NCBI RefSeq assembly: GCF_000744705.1
Contig: NZ_JQML01000001.1
Coordinates: forward strand, 4,660,017-4,724,016
Reading direction: 5' to 3'
Length of the DNA stretch: 64,000 bases
Source of the DNA: Streptacidiphilus albus JL83
GTDB taxonomy: Bacteria > Actinomycetota > Actinomycetes > Streptomycetales > Streptomycetaceae
How positions within the stretch are numbered: position 1 is the first letter of the stretch; every line of letters starts with the position of its first letter. Made by a program: the position numbers and the translations under genes. Below the pieces are notes generated by a model. The model saw nothing but the letters and a program-made list of their open reading frames with translations. It was not told the DNA's origin and did no database searches. This document shows positions 28,524 to 37,297 of the stretch, piece by piece.

Positions 28524-28562
28524 GGGAGTTGCCGTGCGAACGCTGTGCCGGGAAAGCGGTGC

Positions 28563-30392
28563 TCAGAAAGCGGCTTCGGGCAGGTCCATGATCGCGTTGT
28601 CGACGCCCTCGACCAGCAGGCGCTGGGCGTGGACCGGGGGCAGCACGGTGCGGGTGAAGAGACGGGCCGCGGCGATCTTGCCCTGGTAGAAGGCCACGTC
28701 GCGGTCGGAGGCGCCGGCCGCCAGCTTGGCCTGGGCCACGGCGGCCTGGCGCAGCAGCAGCCAGCCGAGCACGACGTCGCCGGAGGCCAGCAGCAGCCGG
28801 GTGGTGTTCTGGCCGACCAGGTACATGTTGCGGACGTCCTGCTCGACCGAGCCGAGCTGGGCCAGCATCGCGCCGACGATGGCCTCCAGGTCGCCGGCCG
28901 CGGCGGCGAGGAACTCGCGCTCGGCGGCCAGGTCGTCGCCGCCGAGGCCGGAGGCGATGGACTTCTGGATCTGCTCGGAGAGCGCGGTCAGCGCCTGCCC
29001 CTGGTCCTTGACGATCTTCCGGAAGAAGAAGTCCTGGCCCTGGATGGCCGTGGTGCCCTCGTAGAGGGTGTCGATCTTGGCGTCCCGGATGTACTGCTCG
29101 ATCGGGTACTCCTGCAGGTAGCCGGAGCCGCCGAAGATCTGCAGCGACTGGGCCAGCTGCTCGTAGGACTTCTCCGAGCCGTAGCCCTTGACGATCGGCA
29201 GCAGCAGGTCGTTCAGCCGCTCGGCCGCGTCGGCGGACTCGCCGCGCGCCTTGAGCAGCTGGATCTCGTCCTGGACCGAGGCGGTGTAGAGCACCAGCGC
29301 GCGCATGCCCTCGGCGTACGCCTTCTGGGTGAGCAGCGAGCGGCGGACGTCCGGGTGGTGGGTGATGGTGACCCGGGGCGCGGCCTTGTCCAGGAACTCG
29401 GCGAGGTCGGGACCCTGCACCCGCTCCTTGGCGTACTCCAGGGCGTTCAGGTAGCCGGTGGAGAGGGTGGCGATGGCCTTGGTGCCGACCATCATCCGGG
29501 CGAACTCGATGATGCGGAACATCTGCCGGATGCCGTCGTGCTTCTCGCCGAGCAGCCAGCCGCGGGCGGGGTGCTTGGCGCCGAAGGTGAGCTCGCAGGT
29601 GTTGGACGCCTTGAGGCCCATCTTGTGCTCGACGTTGGTCGCGTAGACGCCGTTGCGCTCGCCCAGCTCGCCGGTCTCCCAGTCGAAGTCGTACTTGGGC
29701 ACCAGGAAGAGCGAGAGGCCCTTGGTGCCGGGGCCGTGGCCCTCGGGGCGGGCCAGCACCATGTGCATGATGTTCTCGGACATGTCGTGCTCGCCCGAGG
29801 TGATGAAGCGCTTGACGCCCTCGATGTGCCAGCTGCCGTCGTCCTGGCGGACCGCCTTGGAGCGGCCGGCGCCGACGTCGGAGCCGGCGTCGGGCTCGGT
29901 GAGCACCATGGTGGCGCCCCAGCCCTTGTCGGCCATCAGCTTGGCGACCTTCAGCTGCTCCTCGGTGCCCTCCTCGGCGATGACGCCGGCGAAGGCCGGG
30001 CCGGAGGAGTACATCCAGATGGCCGGGTTGGCGCCGAGCACCATTTCGGCGTAGGACCAGATCAGGCTGGAGGGGGCGACGCTGCCGCCGATCGCCTCCG
30101 GGATGCCGAGCCGCCACCACTCGGCGTCCATGTACGCCTGGTAGCTCTTCTTGAAGGTGTCCGGCACGGGCGCGGTGCCGGTCTCGGGGTCGAAGACCGG
30201 GGGGTTGCGGTCGGCGTCGGCAAAGGAATCGGCCAGCTCGTTCTCGGCGAGGCGGGCTATCTCGCCGAGAATGGTCTTCGCGGTCTCGACGTCCATCTCG
30301 GCGAACGGTCCGCTGCCGTAGACCTCGTCGCGTCCGAGGACCTCGAAGAGGTTGAACTCCAGGTCGCGGAGGTTCGACTTGTAGTGACCCAT
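28563..30392 (-). CDS. Long-chain acyl-CoA dehydrogenase (FadE5-like)
   Basis: This 609-residue FAD enzyme of the long, C-terminally extended acyl-CoA dehydrogenase group catalyses the first oxidation of beta-oxidation, passing electrons to ETF. Seen are [17 protein letters not shown] (FAD/substrate contact), [50 protein letters not shown] and [17 protein letters not shown]. The last of these is the region that carries the catalytic glutamate in FadE5-type enzymes. CGGAG lies 7-11 nt before the ATG. Two tandem TACC-N4-GGTA palindromes sit 72-112 bp upstream, suggesting fatty-acid-responsive repression. Confidence 0.9.
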   Translation of the reverse strand: MGHYKSNLRDLEFNLFEVLGRDEVYGSGPFAEMDVETAKTILGEIARLAENELADSFADADRNPPVFDPETGTAPVPDTFKKSYQAYMDAEWWRLGIPEAIGGSVAPSSLIWSYAEMVLGANPAIWMYSSGPAFAGVIAEEGTEEQLKVAKLMADKGWGATMVLTEPDAGSDVGAGRSKAVRQDDGSWHIEGVKRFITSGEHDMSENIMHMVLARPEGHGPGTKGLSLFLVPKYDFDWETGELGERNGVYATNVEHKMGLKASNTCELTFGAKHPARGWLLGEKHDGIRQMFRIIEFARMMVGTKAIATLSTGYLNALEYAKERVQGPDLAEFLDKAAPRVTITHHPDVRRSLLTQKAYAEGMRALVLYTASVQDEIQLLKARGESADAAERLNDLLLPIVKGYGSEKSYEQLAQSLQIFGGSGYLQEYPIEQYIRDAKIDTLYEGTTAIQGQDFFFRKIVKDQGQALTALSEQIQKSIASGLGGDDLAAEREFLAAAAGDLEAIVGAMLAQLGSVEQDVRNMYLVGQNTTRLLLASGDVVLGWLLLRQAAVAQAKLAAGASDRDVAFYQGKIAAARLFTRTVLPPVHAQRLLVEGVDNAIMDLPEAAF

Positions 30393-30463
30393 TACCTGCT
30401 CCGGTGTTTGCGACGGTGTTAGCGACGGCTGAGGTGCCGGGCTCCGGCGGCGGCCCCGACGCC

Positions 30464-30504
30464 ACTACCCAGCGGTAGTTCCCATGATGCTACCCGAGGG
30501 TAAC
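30464..30504. promoter_or_regulatory. Tandem TACC-N4-GGTA operators between acyl-CoA dehydrogenase and SseB-like genes
   Basis: ACTACC-CAGC-GGTAGT (30464-30479) and GCTACC-CGAG-GGTAAC (30489-30504) share one architecture and are centred 25 bp apart, in the divergent promoter region. Spacing by about 2.5 helical turns and short GC-rich half-sites are typical of TetR-family dimers. The regulator is not in the window. Confidence 0.65.
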
Positions 30505-30560
30505 TTATTTCAACCCCGCCTGCCGGTCCATCGGGCACCGGAGTCGCTAGCCTTGGCGAC

Positions 30561-31079
30561 GTGTACGGCTACGAGCAGACGACGAGCGGCACCGGTCCCG
30601 GCTACCAGGGCGGCCCCTACCAGCAGCAACAGCAGCAGATGGGCCAGCCCGGCATGGGCGGGCCCGCCGACGGCATGTACGGGCAGCAGCAGCCGCAGCA
30701 GCCGCTCTACCCGGAGCCCTCGCCCCCCTCCCTGGCCGACGCCGTCCGGGCGTTCACCACCGGCGCGCTGCCGGTCGAGGACTTCCAGGCGATCTTCATC
30801 ACCTCCAAGGTCTACTGCCCGCGCGGCGAGCGCCCCGGCTTCCTGGCGCTGCACAACACCCCGCAGCCGGTGATCCCGATGTTCAGCTCGCTCAAGGAGC
30901 TGCGCCGCTACGCCGGCAAGGAGTCCAAGTACTTCACCGTCACCGGGGCCGAGGTGCTGGATCTGCTGCCCACCGGCTACGGGTTCGCCATAGACATGGA
31001 GGGCGAGCACCGGATGGTCTTCGACGCCAAGGCCGTGGAGCAGATGGTCGACTTCACCATGCGGCGGATGTACGGCTGA
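30561..31079 (+). CDS. SseB family protein with Gln-rich N-terminus
   Basis: This is a 172-residue soluble protein. The first 55 residues are low-complexity Gln/Gly/Pro/Tyr (a QQQQQQ run). The SseB N-terminal domain follows: LADAVRAFTTGALPVEDFQAIFITSKVYCPRG, VIPMFSSLKELRRYAG, and LDLLPTGYGFAIDMEGEHRMVFDA. SseB domains in actinobacteria have no assigned biochemical function. The GTG start follows TAGCCT by 7 nt with no ribosome site, consistent with a leaderless message. It is divergent from the acyl-CoA dehydrogenase gene. Confidence 0.8.
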   Translation: MYGYEQTTSGTGPGYQGGPYQQQQQQMGQPGMGGPADGMYGQQQPQQPLYPEPSPPSLADAVRAFTTGALPVEDFQAIFITSKVYCPRGERPGFLALHNTPQPVIPMFSSLKELRRYAGKESKYFTVTGAEVLDLLPTGYGFAIDMEGEHRMVFDAKAVEQMVDFTMRRMYG

Positions 31080-31155
31080 CCGCCGCCCACCCCCGCCCCG
31101 CCCCCTCCAGCACGAAACGCCTGCCCGGCGGAGCCATGGCCCAGTTGTTTAACTT

Positions 31156-31183
31156 TCAACTTGCTTTATGTTGATGCTTCAAC
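31156..31183. promoter_or_regulatory. Operator-like TCAAC/GTTGA repeats upstream of pirin
   Basis: In an AT-rich stretch, TCAAC-N9-GTTGA-N4-TCAAC gives two overlapping inverted repeats about 55-85 bp before the pirin start. Such symmetry suits a MarR- or TetR-type regulator of a stress-inducible pirin promoter. No regulator gene is adjacent. Confidence 0.4.
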
Positions 31184-31239
31184 TACCTTGGTGGATGTCG
31201 GCGCATCCCCGTACCGACCGCAAGACCCAGGAGGTTGGC

Positions 31240-32199
31240 ATGCCCGCCGTGACTGTCGAGAACCCGCTCGTCCTGCCGCGGGTCGAGACCCCGGATCCGA
31301 TCACCAGCGTCCCCCGTCCGGTCCACCAGGTCGCCACCGCGCCCGAGGGCTTCGAGGGCGAGGGCTTCCCCGTGCGACGCGCCTTCGCGCGGATCAACAC
31401 CAAGTACCTGGACCCGTTCATCATGATGGACCAGATGGGCGAGGTGGAGTACGCCGCCGGAGAGCCCAAGGGCACTCCCTGGCACCCGCACCGCGGCTTC
31501 GAGACGGTGACCTACCTGATCGACGGCAAGTTCATCCACAGGGACTCCACCGGCGGCGGCGGCTCGCTCGGCGACGGCGACACCCAGTGGATGACGGCCG
31601 GCTCGGGCATCCTCCACATCGAGACCCCGCCCGAGGACCTGGTGATCTCCGGCGGCCTGTTCCACGGGCTGCAGCTGTGGGTCAACCTGCCCGCCTCCGA
31701 CAAGATGATCCAGCCCAAGTACCAGGACATCTCCGGTCAGAACGTCAAGCTGCTGACCACCCCCGACGGCGGCGCGATCCTGCGCCTGATCGCCGGCGAG
31801 ATCGGCGGCGTCGAGGGGCCGGGCGCCACCCACACCCCGATCACGATGATCCACGCGACGGTCAGCCCCGGGGCGAGCATCACCCTGCCCTGGCGCAGCG
31901 ACTTCAACGCGCTGGTGTACGCCCTCAACGGGCGCGGCACCGTCGGCGCCGAGAAGCGGCCGTTCGGCATGGGCCAGGCGGTGCTGTTCGGCGACGGCGA
32001 CAGCATCACCGTGACCGCCGACGCCACCCAGGAGTCCCGGTCGCCCAACCTGGACGTGGTGATCCTCGGCGGCGAGCCGATCCGCGAGCCGGTCGCGCAC
32101 TACGGGCCGTTCGTGATGAACAGCCACCGGGAGCTGCAGCAGGCCGTGGAGGACTTCCAGGCCGGCCGCTTCGGGCAGATCCCGGCCGAGCACAACTGA
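31240..32199 (+). CDS. Pirin family protein
   Basis: This 319-residue double-cupin protein has the complete metal site of the N-terminal cupin: H82 and H84 in WHPHRGFETVTY, and H126 and E128 in GSGILHIETP. Bacterial pirins are iron-binding proteins linked to redox sensing, quercetinase-like activity or control of central metabolism. The C-terminal cupin (about 185-300) is the usual degenerate one. The start is ATG 31240 with AGGAGG about 6 nt upstream; a longer reading from 31168 has no ribosome site and begins inside the operator-like region. Confidence 0.92.
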   Translation: MPAVTVENPLVLPRVETPDPITSVPRPVHQVATAPEGFEGEGFPVRRAFARINTKYLDPFIMMDQMGEVEYAAGEPKGTPWHPHRGFETVTYLIDGKFIHRDSTGGGGSLGDGDTQWMTAGSGILHIETPPEDLVISGGLFHGLQLWVNLPASDKMIQPKYQDISGQNVKLLTTPDGGAILRLIAGEIGGVEGPGATHTPITMIHATVSPGASITLPWRSDFNALVYALNGRGTVGAEKRPFGMGQAVLFGDGDSITVTADATQESRSPNLDVVILGGEPIREPVAHYGPFVMNSHRELQQAVEDFQAGRFGQIPAEHN

Positions 32200-32210
32200 G
32201 GCAGGGCAAC

Positions 32211-32249
32211 GGCAGGGGCCGACCGGTGGTTCACCGGTCGGCCCCTGCC
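32211..32249. terminator. Bidirectional terminator between pirin and PP2C-like genes
   Basis: A perfect 18-bp inverted repeat (GGCAGGGGCCGACCGGTG, loop GTT) lies exactly between two convergent genes. Confidence 0.88.
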
Positions 32250-32257
32250 GCGTGCGT

Positions 32258-33076
32258 TCAGAACCGGGCGTAGACCACCGTGGCGTCGTCCCTGGCCTTG
32301 CCGCGCGGCCAGCGGGCACAGGCCGGGTCGGTGCTCTCGACCTCACGGACCCGGCGCAGCAGCTCGGCCGGGCCCCGGTCGTCCAGCAGCTTCATCGCGT
32401 CCGGCCAGCCGCCCAGGTCGAAGCGCTCCACATAGCGCGAGGCGCCGTCGCTCAGCGCCGCGAAGGCGCGCAGCTCGGACAGCGGGACGCTGCCGGTCTC
32501 GGCGTGCTCGGCCGCCCGGGGCAGGGCCGCCGCGATCCACGGGCCGTGCTCGGTGTTCCGGGCGGCCCGCACCGCCAGGGCGTAGCGCATGTGCAGGGTC
32601 AACCGCTCGGGACTGCCCGGCACGGTCGCCTGGACCTCGCGGCGCAGCCGCTCGCCGGCCGGGAAGGGCTGGTTGTCGCCGATCACGGCGATGCTGCCGA
32701 AGCGGTCGAGGACCAGCAGCGAATCGCCGAGCACCAGGTACTGGAGCGCCGCCCCGTGCCGGCGCACCGCCACCACCATCGCGGCCGGGGTGTTGGGATG
32801 GGACAGGTCGCAGCGGGCCCCGTGCAGCGACGCCGTCTCGGCGATGGCGTCGCTGAGGCACTGGGCCATCGTCCGGTCGGCACGGTCGACCAGGCGTGCC
32901 AGCAGGTGCACCCCCAGCCTCCGCGCGTACCAGGCCGTGCCGTGCTCGCAGCCCGACTCCATCGCCGCCGGCGAACTCGACCCGTCCAGCAGCACCAGGG
33001 CCTCCGGCGTGGCCACCGCGAAGTCCTCGCTGACCCGCTCCGGGCGCTGCGCCTCCCCCGCCATCTCTATGCGCAT
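32258..33076 (-). CDS. Protein phosphatase 2C-like protein
   Basis: This 272-residue cytoplasmic protein has a PP2C-type alpha-beta sandwich pattern. SEDFAVATPEALVLLDGSSSP is in the place of the first metal motif, although the canonical DGxG aspartate-glycine pair is changed to DGSSS. A later LQYLVLGDSLLVLDRF corresponds to the GDS motif, FAALSDGASRYV to the third aspartate, and ARDDATVVYARF to the last Asp. The altered first site suggests reduced or different metal use. The ATG at 33076 follows CACACT by 7 nt and may be leaderless; a longer reading upstream overlaps the next gene in a wrong frame. Confidence 0.68.
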   Translation of the reverse strand: MRIEMAGEAQRPERVSEDFAVATPEALVLLDGSSSPAAMESGCEHGTAWYARRLGVHLLARLVDRADRTMAQCLSDAIAETASLHGARCDLSHPNTPAAMVVAVRRHGAALQYLVLGDSLLVLDRFGSIAVIGDNQPFPAGERLRREVQATVPGSPERLTLHMRYALAVRAARNTEHGPWIAAALPRAAEHAETGSVPLSELRAFAALSDGASRYVERFDLGGWPDAMKLLDDRGPAELLRRVREVESTDPACARWPRGKARDDATVVYARF

Positions 33077-33213
33077 GGGAGCCAGTGTGGGGCCGCCGGT
33101 TCGCGGTTGACAGGCCTTTGCGCGGGCTGTCGCCCGAAAGGGGAAGGACGGCGGAAAGCGGACGCCCGGACATCCGGGATGTGGTGGGGCGGCGGCCCTC
33201 GGCGACCCGTCCG

Positions 33214-33867
33214 TCAGCTGGCCACGCCGACGGTCTGCTTCAGCGACGCCGGGTCGTCGAGCAGGGACAGCATGGCGTGGGCGAGGTCGGCGCGCGGGAT
33301 CGACCGGCCCGCCAGCGGCGCCCCGATCGAGATCCGGTAGTGGCCGGTCAGCGGCTTGTCGGTGAGCTGCGGCGGGCGCACCGAGGTCCAGTCCAGGCCA
33401 CTGCTCCGCAGTTCCTGCTCCATGGCGGCGAGGTCCGCATAGACGTTGCGCAGCACCCGGCGGATGCCGGGCACGGCGACGGTGCGCATCAGCAGCGAGT
33501 CGTCCGGAGCGGTCGGGCCCACCGGGGCGGCGCTGATCACGACGATCCGGCGGACCTGCTCGGCCTCCATCGCGCGCACGATCGACCGGGTAGCGGCGGT
33601 GGCGATGCCGGCCGCCTTGCGGTTGCCGGGTCCGATTCCGGAGAGCACGGCGTCGCGTCCGGCGACCGCGCCGCGCAGTGCCTCGGCGTCGGTGACGTCC
33701 GGGACGGCCACCACCCGCAGGGCGCTCCGGGCGGAGTGGCCGGTGATGCCGGCGTCCAGCCGGGCCGGGTCGCGGACCACGGCGGTGACCGTGTGGCCCC
33801 GGTCGAGCGCCTGTCGGACGAGCTGGCCGCCGGTTCCGCCGGTGGCTCCGAACACGGTGAGATCCAT
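33214..33867 (-). CDS. NAD(P)H-binding atypical SDR family oxidoreductase
   Basis: This 217-residue Rossmann protein of the NAD(P)-binding (NmrA/SDR_a5-like) group shows MDLTVFGATGGTGGQLVRQAL, the dinucleotide loop, then VTAVVRDPARL giving NADP preference through the arginine. DAVLSGIGPGN, VVISAAPVGP and WTSVRPPQLTDKPLTG follow. These proteins act as quinone or flavin reductases or redox sensors. GGGAGGGG lies about 5 nt before ATG 33867, so the in-frame ATG 27 bp upstream is rejected. It is divergent from a TetR gene with two operator copies between them, so it is the probable target of that repressor. Confidence 0.85.
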   Translation of the reverse strand: MDLTVFGATGGTGGQLVRQALDRGHTVTAVVRDPARLDAGITGHSARSALRVVAVPDVTDAEALRGAVAGRDAVLSGIGPGNRKAAGIATAATRSIVRAMEAEQVRRIVVISAAPVGPTAPDDSLLMRTVAVPGIRRVLRNVYADLAAMEQELRSSGLDWTSVRPPQLTDKPLTGHYRISIGAPLAGRSIPRADLAHAMLSLLDDPASLKQTVGVAS

Positions 33868-33881
33868 GTCCCCTCCCAGGG

Positions 33882-33923
33882 GGTGAGTATTCACTCACCA
33901 TCTATAGTGAGCATTCACTCACC
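33882..33923. promoter_or_regulatory. Two TetR operator copies between the divergent oxidoreductase and TetR genes
   Basis: GGTGAGT-ATTC-ACTCACC (33882-33899, perfect 7-bp arms) and AGTGAGC-ATTC-ACTCACC (33906-33923) are centred 24 bp apart. They lie 15-57 bp upstream of the oxidoreductase start and 41-82 bp upstream of the TetR start, so one repressor could control both. Confidence 0.78.
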
Positions 33924-33963
33924 CCCTCGTCAAGCCGCTCCCCTTCTCAGCGACAGGCCCGCC

Positions 33964-34569
33964 ATGACTCAGACGCCCACCCGCGAACGGCTCCTCGACT
34001 CGGCCGAGCGCCTGCTGCGCACCATCGGCCTCGCGCGGACCACCACCAAGGAGATCGCCCGCGCCGCACAGTGTTCCGAGGCCGCCCTCTACAAGTACTT
34101 CAGCAGCAAGGAGGACCTGTTCGTCGCCGTGCTGCACGAGCGGCTGCCCTCGCTGATGCCGTTGCTGGCGGAGCTCACCGCCCGGCCCGGGTCCCGCACC
34201 CCGGAGCAGGCACTGACCGAGATCGCCCGGACGGCCACGCTGTTCTACGAGGCGAACATGCCGATCGCCGCCTCCCTCTTCGCCGAGCCGGGCCTGCTGC
34301 AGCGGCACCGCGAGGGCCTGCGCCCGCTCGGCGCCGGACCGCAGCAGCCGCTGCTGGCGCTGGCCCGCTACCTGGAGTCGGAGCGGGAGCACGGACGGCT
34401 GCGGGCCGACGCCGACCCCGAGGCGGCGGCGGCACTGCTGCTCGGGGCCTGCTTCCAGCGGGCCTTCCTGCGCCACTTCCTCGGCGAGAGCGGGACGGCC
34501 GAGCCCGAGGGCGCGGTCGACGGCTTCGCCGCCGGCCTCACCCGCACCCTGCTGGGCGGGCTGACCTGA
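33964..34569 (+). CDS. TetR family transcriptional regulator
   Basis: This 201-residue repressor has an N-terminal helix-turn-helix (RERLLDSAERLLRTIGLARTTTKEIARAAQCSEAALYKYFSSKEDLFVAVL, about 7-57) and a variable ligand-binding C-terminal domain. It probably represses itself and the divergent NAD(P)H-binding oxidoreductase through the paired GTGAG/CTCAC palindromes between them. The inducer is unknown. Its ribosome site is weak. Confidence 0.92.
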   Translation: MTQTPTRERLLDSAERLLRTIGLARTTTKEIARAAQCSEAALYKYFSSKEDLFVAVLHERLPSLMPLLAELTARPGSRTPEQALTEIARTATLFYEANMPIAASLFAEPGLLQRHREGLRPLGAGPQQPLLALARYLESEREHGRLRADADPEAAAALLLGACFQRAFLRHFLGESGTAEPEGAVDGFAAGLTRTLLGGLT

Positions 34570-34785
34570 GGACTCCGGGGCCGAGAGTCAGGACGGCGTC
34601 AACGAAACGGCTGGCGGCGTATGCGGCGCGCTAAGGGACTAGCGGTCGAAGTTCAGCGGATGTCCACTTAAGTGAAGGGTGTTTCGCAGTGGCGCCATGT
34701 GAATCATGGCTGCTAGGCTGAAATCACCAACGAAACGAAGGTTCGATCACTGTAAGGGTCGGACCCGTAGAAGGAAGCGATACCC

Positions 34786-35313
34786 ATGGCCGAGCGCACG
34801 CGAGTCATCGTCGGCGTCAGCGGATCCCTGAGCAGCCTGGCCGCCCTCCACCAGGCGGCCGAGGAGGCCCGGCTCCGCGACGCCGTGCTGGTGCCCGTGC
34901 TTGCCTGGACCCCGGCCGGCGGCGAGCTCGAATACCGTCGCCGGCCCTGCCCCCGGCTGCTGGCAGCCTGCGAGCAGGCCGCGCGCGAGCGCCTGGACAC
35001 CGCCTTCGAGCAGGCCTTCGGCGGCTACCCGGAAGGGCTGGCCGTCCAGCCGATGGTGGTCCGCTGCCGCAACGCCGGCCAGGCCCTGGTCGAGATCGCC
35101 GACCGCCCGGACGACCTGCTCGTGGTGAGCACCGGCCGACTGGGCCGGCTCGGCCGGATGTTCCACAGCCCCGTCAGCCGCCACGTCCGGGCCCACGCGG
35201 TCTGCGGCGTCGTCCCGGTGCCGCCCTCCGAGCTGCTGGAGACGCTGGAGCGGACCACCCGCGACGGCCGGCGGAACCCGGCGCCGCGGCTGCGGGTCCA
35301 CGCCGGCCACTGA
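34786..35313 (+). CDS. Universal stress protein (UspA) domain protein
   Basis: This 175-residue single-domain USP starts RVIVGVSGSLSSLAALHQAAEEARLRDAVLVPVLAW. The C-terminal half has DDLLVVSTGRLGRLGRMFHSPVSRHVRAHAVCGVVPVP, in which the usual ATP-binding motif G-x2-G-x9-G-(S/T) is only partly kept. The basic tail (RDGRRNPAPRLRVHAGH) is an extension. The region upstream is AT-richer, with GGGTC-G-GACCC about 20 bp before the start codon. AAGGAAG serves as a ribosome site. It ends in a strong bidirectional hairpin. Confidence 0.85.
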   Translation: MAERTRVIVGVSGSLSSLAALHQAAEEARLRDAVLVPVLAWTPAGGELEYRRRPCPRLLAACEQAARERLDTAFEQAFGGYPEGLAVQPMVVRCRNAGQALVEIADRPDDLLVVSTGRLGRLGRMFHSPVSRHVRAHAVCGVVPVPPSELLETLERTTRDGRRNPAPRLRVHAGH

Positions 35314-35327
35314 CCGCCGCTGCTCCC

Positions 35328-35364
35328 CGCGAGCGCCGACGCCCCTGCGGCGTCGGCGCTCGCG
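35328..35364. terminator. Bidirectional terminator between USP and LysA-like genes
   Basis: A perfect 16-bp inverted repeat (CGCGAGCGCCGACGCC, loop CCTGC) lies between convergent genes. Confidence 0.85.
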
Positions 35365-35386
35365 GCGTATCCGCGGCGGGTCCGCC

Positions 35387-36787
35387 TCAGCGGCCGATGT
35401 CCCGGCGGCGGAAGTCGTCCAGCGTCTCCCGGCGCAGCAGCATCCGGGAGGCGCCGTCCCGCACCGCGACCAGGGGCGGGCGCCCGACCAGGTTGTAGCC
35501 GGAGGCCATCGACAGGTGGTACGCCCCGGCGACCGGCACCGCGACCAGGTCGCCGGCCCGGATGTCGGCCGGCAGCCGGACCTCCGGCACCAGCACGTCC
35601 CCGGCCTCGCAGTGCCGCCCCACCACACAGGCGTCGGTCAGCGGCGCGTCCGCGGCGACGGCCCTGCCCACCAGGGTGGCCGTGTAGCGGGCGTCGTAGA
35701 GGGCGGGGCGCGGGTTGTCGCTCATCCCGCCGTCCACGGCGACGAAGGTCCGGCCGCCCATGGTGTGCTTGACGGCCAGGACCCGGTAGACGGCGACCCC
35801 GGCCGGGCCGACCACCGCGCGTCCCGGCTCGACCGCCAGCCGGGGCACGGCGAGGCGGTGGCGCGCGCACAATTCGGCCAGCCTGGCGTTCACCCGCTCC
35901 GCGAACTCCGCCAGGTCCAGCGCCGACTCGCCCGCACGGTAGGGGACGGCGTGCCCGCCGCCGAGGTCCAGTTCGGGCAGCGCGATCCCGTGCCGGTCCC
36001 GGATCGCGGCCAGCAGCGGGACGACCCGGTCGAGGGTGTCGAGATAGGGCCCGACCTCGGCGATCTGCGAGCCGAGGTGGCAGTGCAGCCCGGCCAGTCG
36101 CAGCCGGGGCTGGTTCAGCACCCGCTCGACCGCGTCGGCGGCGTCCCCGGCGGCGATGGAGAAGCCGAACTTCTGCTCCTCCACACCGGTCCGCACGGCC
36201 GCGTGGTGGCCGGCCGACACACCGGGGACGACCCGGACGAGCACGTCCTGCGGACGCTCGGGCGAGGCGAGCACCGCCAGCCGGGCGATCTCCGAGAAGG
36301 AGTCCACGACGATCCGGCCGACGCCCAGCCGGACGGCGGCGGCCAGTTCCTCCGGGCTCTTGGCGTTGCCGTGCATGACGATCCGCCCCGCCGGGAACCC
36401 GCAGGTCACGGCATGCTCCAGCTCGCCGCCCGAGCAGACATCCAGGCCCAGGCCCTCCTGTTCGACCCACTCCGCCATCGCGCCGCAGAGGAACGCCTTC
36501 GCCGCGTAGACCACGTCGGCGCCGGGCAGCGCCCGGCGGTAGGCGCGGCAGCGGGAGCGGACCTCGGCCTCGTCCAGGACGTAGAGCGGGGTCGCGTAGC
36601 GGGCGGCGAGCCGGCTCAGGCCGACGCCGCCGACCAGGACGTCCTGGTCGGTGCGCAGCGCGCCGGCGGGCCAGGGGCTGCCGGCCGGGACCGCGTCCGG
36701 CGGGACGACGGCAGCGGCAACGGCGGAGGCGACGCTCGCGGCGGCGGCGTGGCCGGCCGCGTCGGAGGCGGGGCGGGTGACGAGCAC
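35387..36787 (-). CDS. lysA: Diaminopimelate decarboxylase-like PLP enzyme
   Basis: This 466-residue fold type III (alanine-racemase-like) decarboxylase matches LysA, which converts meso-diaminopimelate to lysine. The PLP lysine is K97 in VVYAAKAFLCG. Other marks are LDVCSGGELEHA, RIVMHGNAKSPEEL, KFGFSI, LHCHLGSQIAE, LDLGGGHAVPY, VEPGRAVV and VVGRHCEAGDVLVPE, where the cysteine-glutamate pair of the second subunit's active site is present. The first 45 residues are an Ala-rich extension. It is not beside thr or hom genes, where the housekeeping lysA of Streptomyces usually lies, so it may be a paralogue acting on DAP or on a related amino acid. It may be translated after the SAV_915-like gene, 85 bp upstream. 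Confidence 0.82.
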   Translation of the reverse strand: MLVTRPASDAAGHAAAASVASAVAAAVVPPDAVPAGSPWPAGALRTDQDVLVGGVGLSRLAARYATPLYVLDEAEVRSRCRAYRRALPGADVVYAAKAFLCGAMAEWVEQEGLGLDVCSGGELEHAVTCGFPAGRIVMHGNAKSPEELAAAVRLGVGRIVVDSFSEIARLAVLASPERPQDVLVRVVPGVSAGHHAAVRTGVEEQKFGFSIAAGDAADAVERVLNQPRLRLAGLHCHLGSQIAEVGPYLDTLDRVVPLLAAIRDRHGIALPELDLGGGHAVPYRAGESALDLAEFAERVNARLAELCARHRLAVPRLAVEPGRAVVGPAGVAVYRVLAVKHTMGGRTFVAVDGGMSDNPRPALYDARYTATLVGRAVAADAPLTDACVVGRHCEAGDVLVPEVRLPADIRAGDLVAVPVAGAYHLSMASGYNLVGRPPLVAVRDGASRMLLRRETLDDFRRRDIGR

Positions 36788-36872
36788 GGAGGTCTCCCTC
36801 TCTTACGGGGTGGTGCGGTGACGGGACGGCGGACGGGGCGCGGGCCCCGTCCGGCCGTTCACCGGACGGAGG

Positions 36873-37297
36873 TCACGAGAGCAGTTGCAGCAACAGGTCG
36901 GCGGCTCCGACCGCGACCGTGGCGCGGAAGACGCCGTTGAGGCCGGAGTCCCAGGAGCGTCCGCGCGTCCTGACCGGGGCGCCCGCCATGGCGGGCGCCG
37001 TGGCGGCCACTGGTGCGGCGGGGGCGCGGTCGGCGGGGCGACCGGCGGCGCGACCAGGTTGGGGTCGACCACCAGGGCATCGACGCCGAGCGGCCGGGCG
37101 AGGTCGCGCAGCGCGGGCTCGGCCAGCGGGACCCAGTCCTGCCGCTCGCCGAGCACCTCCCGGAGCCGGTCCTCGGAGGTGAAGGCGACGGCGCAGCGCG
37201 AGCCGTCGCGCTCGCGGAACAGCCGGAGGGCTGAGCCGTAGCCGGCGTTGCGCACCGGCACACAGAGCAGGGGGTGGTGGATATGGTCCTCGGACAC
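36873..37297 (-). pseudogene. SAV_915-like protein gene with a frame break
   Basis: The N-terminal 75 codons from GTG 37297 (GGAAAGGA upstream) encode an SseB-like SAV_915 domain: LLCVPVRNAGYGSALRLFRERDGSRCAVAF, SEDRLREVLG and LAEPALRDLARPLGVDALVVDP. After a Pro-rich linker the frame is lost. In the next frame the sequence continues naturally as APVRTRGRSWDSGLNGVF and a hydrophobic C-terminal helix ending at 36873. Adding one base to the G5/C5 run at 37020-37024 joins both halves (about 141 residues). It is most likely intact in the organism, with an undercalled homopolymer here. The function is unknown. Confidence 0.7.
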
